A stretch of DNA of 35,979 bases, taken from contig CAMATH010000086.1 of the NCBI GenBank assembly GCA_945860955.1, forward strand, positions 1 through 35,979, given 5' to 3'. Under the pieces are notes generated by a model. The model saw nothing but the letters and a program-made list of their open reading frames with translations, did not search any database and was not told the DNA's origin. Both the position numbers and the translations under genes were made by a program. The DNA comes from Planctomicrobium piriforme (GTDB lineage: Bacteria; Planctomycetota; Planctomycetia; Planctomycetales; Planctomycetaceae). This document shows positions 33,916-35,979 of this stretch, piece after piece. Positions within the stretch are counted from its first letter, which is position 1. Every line of letters starts with the position of its first letter.

Positions 33916-34944
33916 TCACACAGAACCGCGCCCGTCAGGAAGCGGACCCGCCACCTGACCCCGGAGGAATTTGGCACCGACCAGAACCGCCACAATGGCG
34001 AGTTCCCCTACCAGGGTGGCCGCTCGCCAAAGGACAGTGACCAGTGCAGCTTCCGGGGGGTCCAAATGCGACAGCAGCGCCAATAGAACCGCTTCACGAG
34101 CCCCCAATCCACCGGGTGTGAACAACATGACAAACCCTCCAACGAGCGCGGCGGCGGCGGCCCCGGTCCAGCGCGGCCAGTCAATCAGTCGGGCGTGTTC
34201 GGGACTGACAGCCGCGATTGTCGCACCCAGTCCCAAACCCTGAATCCACCAGGCAGCGAGAAAGACCGCGAACCCGACCACCAACATTCCGCGGGGAAGC
34301 GGGGGGAACGCTCCTTCGGGTTCACCTCGTTTGGCGGCCATCCGGGTGGCGATCGTGACAAACTGCCGCGACGCCAAGGTGAGCGACAACACCCCCGCGA
34401 CCGCGATTCCCACCGGAACCAGCACGCGCAGAACCGAACTGTCGGCGACCGTTTTCAGGAAGGGGAGCTGTGGAAAGTCGGCGGCGGCGAACGGGACCAG
34501 GGAGGCGGCGGTCGTCAGTCCCGCTGCCATGTAGATGAGCGCTTCCACTGTGACGGTGAACGTTCCAACTGCGGGTCGCAATCCGAACCGGGTGAGGAGC
34601 GCCGTCCGAATGACGATCACCGTCGCCTTCCCGGGGACATATTTTCCCAGATGGCCCAAATAGTACGCGTGAGCCGCTTCAAACCAGGGAACATCGCACC
34701 CGAACGCACGCATCATCCACCGCCAATACCACAGGCAGGGAATCCAGGCGGCGACCGTCAACAGGGCCGCGAGGGCGAACCAGTTCCACTGAACCTGAAT
34801 CGGTTTCTCACTGACCTGGCCCCACATGTCCCAGCCCTGACGACCGACATACCACAACACCAGCAAACACAGCAGAATCTTGCTAACGGTCCAGATAACG
34901 GGCCAGATTCGACTGGTGCGGGAGGGGGCGGCTTCGATCGACAT
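33916..34944 (-). CDS. LPG-synthase-TM / UPF0104-like membrane protein
   Basis: A 342-residue polytopic protein with about eight helices, resembling the transmembrane flippase-like domain of lysylphosphatidylglycerol synthase (MprF) and the AglD/UPF0104 group. Landmarks are YYLGHLGKYVPGKATVIVIR near residue 95, and LFTPGGLGAREAVLLALL with the GGLGxREA signature near the end. Members move or modify lipids or polyprenyl-linked molecules; no soluble lysyl-transferase domain is fused here. The ATG at 34944 avoids an implausible 18-residue N-terminal extension. The last ten residues (GPLPDGRGSV) are encoded by an interspersed repeat, so the natural end was probably shortly before, after FLRG. Confidence 0.87.
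   Translation of the reverse strand: MSIEAAPSRTSRIWPVIWTVSKILLCLLVLWYVGRQGWDMWGQVSEKPIQVQWNWFALAALLTVAAWIPCLWYWRWMMRAFGCDVPWFEAAHAYYLGHLGKYVPGKATVIVIRTALLTRFGLRPAVGTFTVTVEALIYMAAGLTTAASLVPFAAADFPQLPFLKTVADSSVLRVLVPVGIAVAGVLSLTLASRQFVTIATRMAAKRGEPEGAFPPLPRGMLVVGFAVFLAAWWIQGLGLGATIAAVSPEHARLIDWPRWTGAAAAALVGGFVMLFTPGGLGAREAVLLALLSHLDPPEAALVTVLWRAATLVGELAIVAVLVGAKFLRGQVAGPLPDGRGSV
33926..33945. repeat. Second copy of the LPDGRGS-type repeat, half-site
   Basis: Twenty bases identical to 21138-21157 (CCGCGCCCGTCAGGAAGCGG) lie inside the 3' end of the LPG-synthase-TM-like gene and provide its final codons and the run-up to its stop. Only one arm is present; the matching arm of the 21137-21188 palindrome is missing. 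Confidence 0.8.
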
Positions 34945-35136
34945 GGAGCGGGTGGAGCGTGGTGCGGTGTTGCATCCTGCGACCCGCAAGGGCCACAACG
35001 GGGGACGGGTTCCAGGTGGACGAACCTCAACGAGTCGGAGCGTCCTCTCAGGAAACCGGAGGCGTTATAATCGTTTTTGCGTCCCAACGGCAGCCTGCGG
35101 TGTCGAGGGAGGATGAAGGAAAGGCGGGGACAAGGC

Positions 35137-35158
35137 CCCGCACTCCATGGAGTGCGGG
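35137..35158. repeat. 22-bp perfect palindrome
   Basis: CCCGCACTCCA followed by its exact reverse complement TGGAGTGCGGG, with no spacer. It lies ~190 bases upstream of the LPG-synthase-TM-like gene (minus strand). It could be a dimer-binding operator or one more interspersed palindrome of the genome; copies elsewhere would decide. Confidence 0.75.
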
Positions 35159-35291
35159 ATCTCGATCCAGCCTTTCGTTCTTCCTCACAAGACCTCGCAG
35201 CCGGCAGAGTTGACTCCCTGCCAAGCCGATCGTGACGAATCGCCTTCATTTCACTTTGGACTCCCGCCGGGAGACAAGTCGCTTTCGGCAA

Positions 35292-35347
35292 AGAGCCGCG
35301 CACGCAGTAAGCGATCGTCGATTACCGCTGACTGCGTGCGCGGCTCT
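35292..35347. repeat. 17-bp perfect inverted repeat with long stem
   Basis: Arms AGAGCCGCGCACGCAGT (35292-35308) and ACTGCGTGCGCGGCTCT (35331-35347) are exact complements. The inner bases (AAGCG, CGCTG) can extend the stem by several pairs with one irregularity. It lies 51 bases after the stop of the TPR-like gene (minus strand) and may end that transcript, though no T tract follows, or it may be a REP-type element. Confidence 0.75.
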
Positions 35348-35398
35348 GGCGCGACGGCCGTCTTCATCCCTCATCCTTCAGCCTTCCTCCTTCAACAG

Positions 35399-35979
35399 TC
35401 ACCGCCGCTCGCGATCCGGCAATTCCGCCTCGGAGAGCTGGCGGATCTTTTTGGCGCGGGCGGTTTTCCCTTCTTTTTCGAGGAAGTCGGCGTACAGCTT
35501 GAGCGCGAACCAGCGCAATTCGGGAGCGCGGATCCCTTCACCCCCTTCGAGCGCCAGCTTCATCGACGCGAACTCCTTCTCCGCCCGCTCGGTTTCGCCG
35601 TAATGGGCGTAGGCGGCTCCGCGGAGCGCCTGGGACAATGGAATCGTGAAATCGGGACCAGTGAATTCACTCAGTTGTGCATGTCGGGCAACGCACTCAC
35701 CCCCGGTGGCAAGCGGCTCAACCGCAGCGTATGTGCCATCGGCGAGGGCAAACATTCCCAGTGCCAATGTTTGTTTCGCGCGAAGCGGGAAGTACTCAAT
35801 CGTACGGGGCAACTTGGCTTCGAATGAGAAAACAAACGGTGCCGGGTCGCCTGCGGTCTCGTGACGCAGAGCGGCCAGAACAAGTTCGTCAGTCGTCTGA
35901 AGTACACCGAGAACGCTTTGGAGGCGACCCGCCGCCGTCAAGACTGTTCGGGCATTTTGGAGATGGTCGGCGGCGGCGG
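35399..35979 (-). CDS. TPR-like helical protein, N-terminus beyond window
   Basis: At least 193 C-terminal residues of a minus-strand gene. The frame stays open to the right edge, where it reads ADHLQNARTVLTAAGRLQ before the first internal TTG, so the true start lies outside. The sequence is alpha-helical and alanine-rich. SQALRGAAYAHYGETERAEKEF and RWFALKLYADFLEKEGKTA look like tetratricopeptide-type helix pairs when read in short pieces (for example AYAHYGETERAEKEF). There is no membrane segment in the visible part. Such repeats usually serve protein-protein contacts; the partner is unknown. Confidence 0.7.
   Translation of the reverse strand, partial: AAADHLQNARTVLTAAGRLQSVLGVLQTTDELVLAALRHETAGDPAPFVFSFEAKLPRTIEYFPLRAKQTLALGMFALADGTYAAVEPLATGGECVARHAQLSEFTGPDFTIPLSQALRGAAYAHYGETERAEKEFASMKLALEGGEGIRAPELRWFALKLYADFLEKEGKTARAKKIRQLSEAELPDRERR

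Larger units (their letters stand above)
34945..35398. other. Repeat-bearing spacer
   Basis: These 454 bases between two minus-strand genes show no credible coding sequence. They contain a 22-bp perfect palindrome (35137-35158) and a long inverted repeat (35292-35347), listed separately. A purine-rich tract occurs in two similar forms, GGATGAAGGAAAGGCG near 35111 on the plus strand and AAGGATGAGGGATGAAG on the minus strand near 35380-35364. A TTATAAT box near 35064-35070 has no -35 partner that I can see. Confidence 0.6.

Noticed and set aside
35060-35075. TTATAAT box as a promoter
   Set aside because: No -35 element at 16-18 bases on either strand.
35147-35827. 226-codon plus-strand frame near the right end
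   Set aside because: It runs through two palindromic repeats and is antisense to the TPR-like gene; there is no RBS and no domain.
1-35979. CRISPR arrays, tRNA or rRNA genes
   Set aside because: No regularly spaced direct repeats, cloverleaf-like sequences or conserved rRNA segments were seen. The repeats present are dispersed palindromes.

Overview
The window reads as a high-GC planctomycete chromosome, probably Planctomycetaceae or a close relative. The best markers are a prepilin-like DUF1559 protein with the H-X9-DG tail (2975-3982), two very large secreted or membrane proteins of a kind I know only from this phylum, and interspersed palindromic repeats, one of which reads as LPDGRGS in translation. 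There are no rRNA, tRNA or CRISPR features that I can support.

Layout. 1-~1470: an IS4-family insertion sequence that has cut a secreted-protein gene (remnant ~1468-2334, minus strand). 2335-4419: a long intergenic region with a convincing sigma-54 promoter and a structured leader, then the DUF1559 gene, a small lipoprotein gene and a strong terminator. 4475-4801: a Dabb-family protein (minus). 5049-9114: a tightly packed operon, AdoMet decarboxylase - DUF4178 zinc-ribbon membrane protein - tiny Gly/Ser-rich membrane protein - DUF350 - membrane-anchored spermidine-synthase-like protein. It looks like a polyamine-linked membrane or envelope system. 9132-11460: imuA-imuB mutagenesis genes (minus), with a repeat-rich upstream region and a promoter overlapped by a palindrome. 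12172-21095: two translationally coupled giant planctomycete proteins. 21307-22932: an ArnT/GT39-like membrane glycosyltransferase that runs head-on into the next gene.

22902-32759 (minus) is the centrepiece: one 3285-residue polypeptide that I read as MaoC hotdog - second hotdog - SDR - FkbH (HAD-IIIC glyceryl loader) - ACP - KS - AT - KR - ACP - ACP - GNAT. All catalytic residues I checked in KS, AT, KR, SDR and FkbH are present. It looks like a complete single-chain line that would load a three-carbon glycerate-type starter, extend it once with malonate, reduce it, possibly dehydrate it, and release it through an acyltransferase-like C-terminal domain onto an unknown, perhaps amine, acceptor. 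There is no thioesterase, phosphopantetheinyl transferase or transporter beside it. This is the strongest candidate for an undescribed system.

33071-34944: a hemolysin-III/PAQR-type membrane protein and an LPG-synthase-TM (UPF0104-like) flippase-type protein (both minus). The rest is a repeat-rich spacer and the 3' part of a TPR-like gene that runs off the right edge.

All family assignments come from reading motifs by eye; no database search was run.
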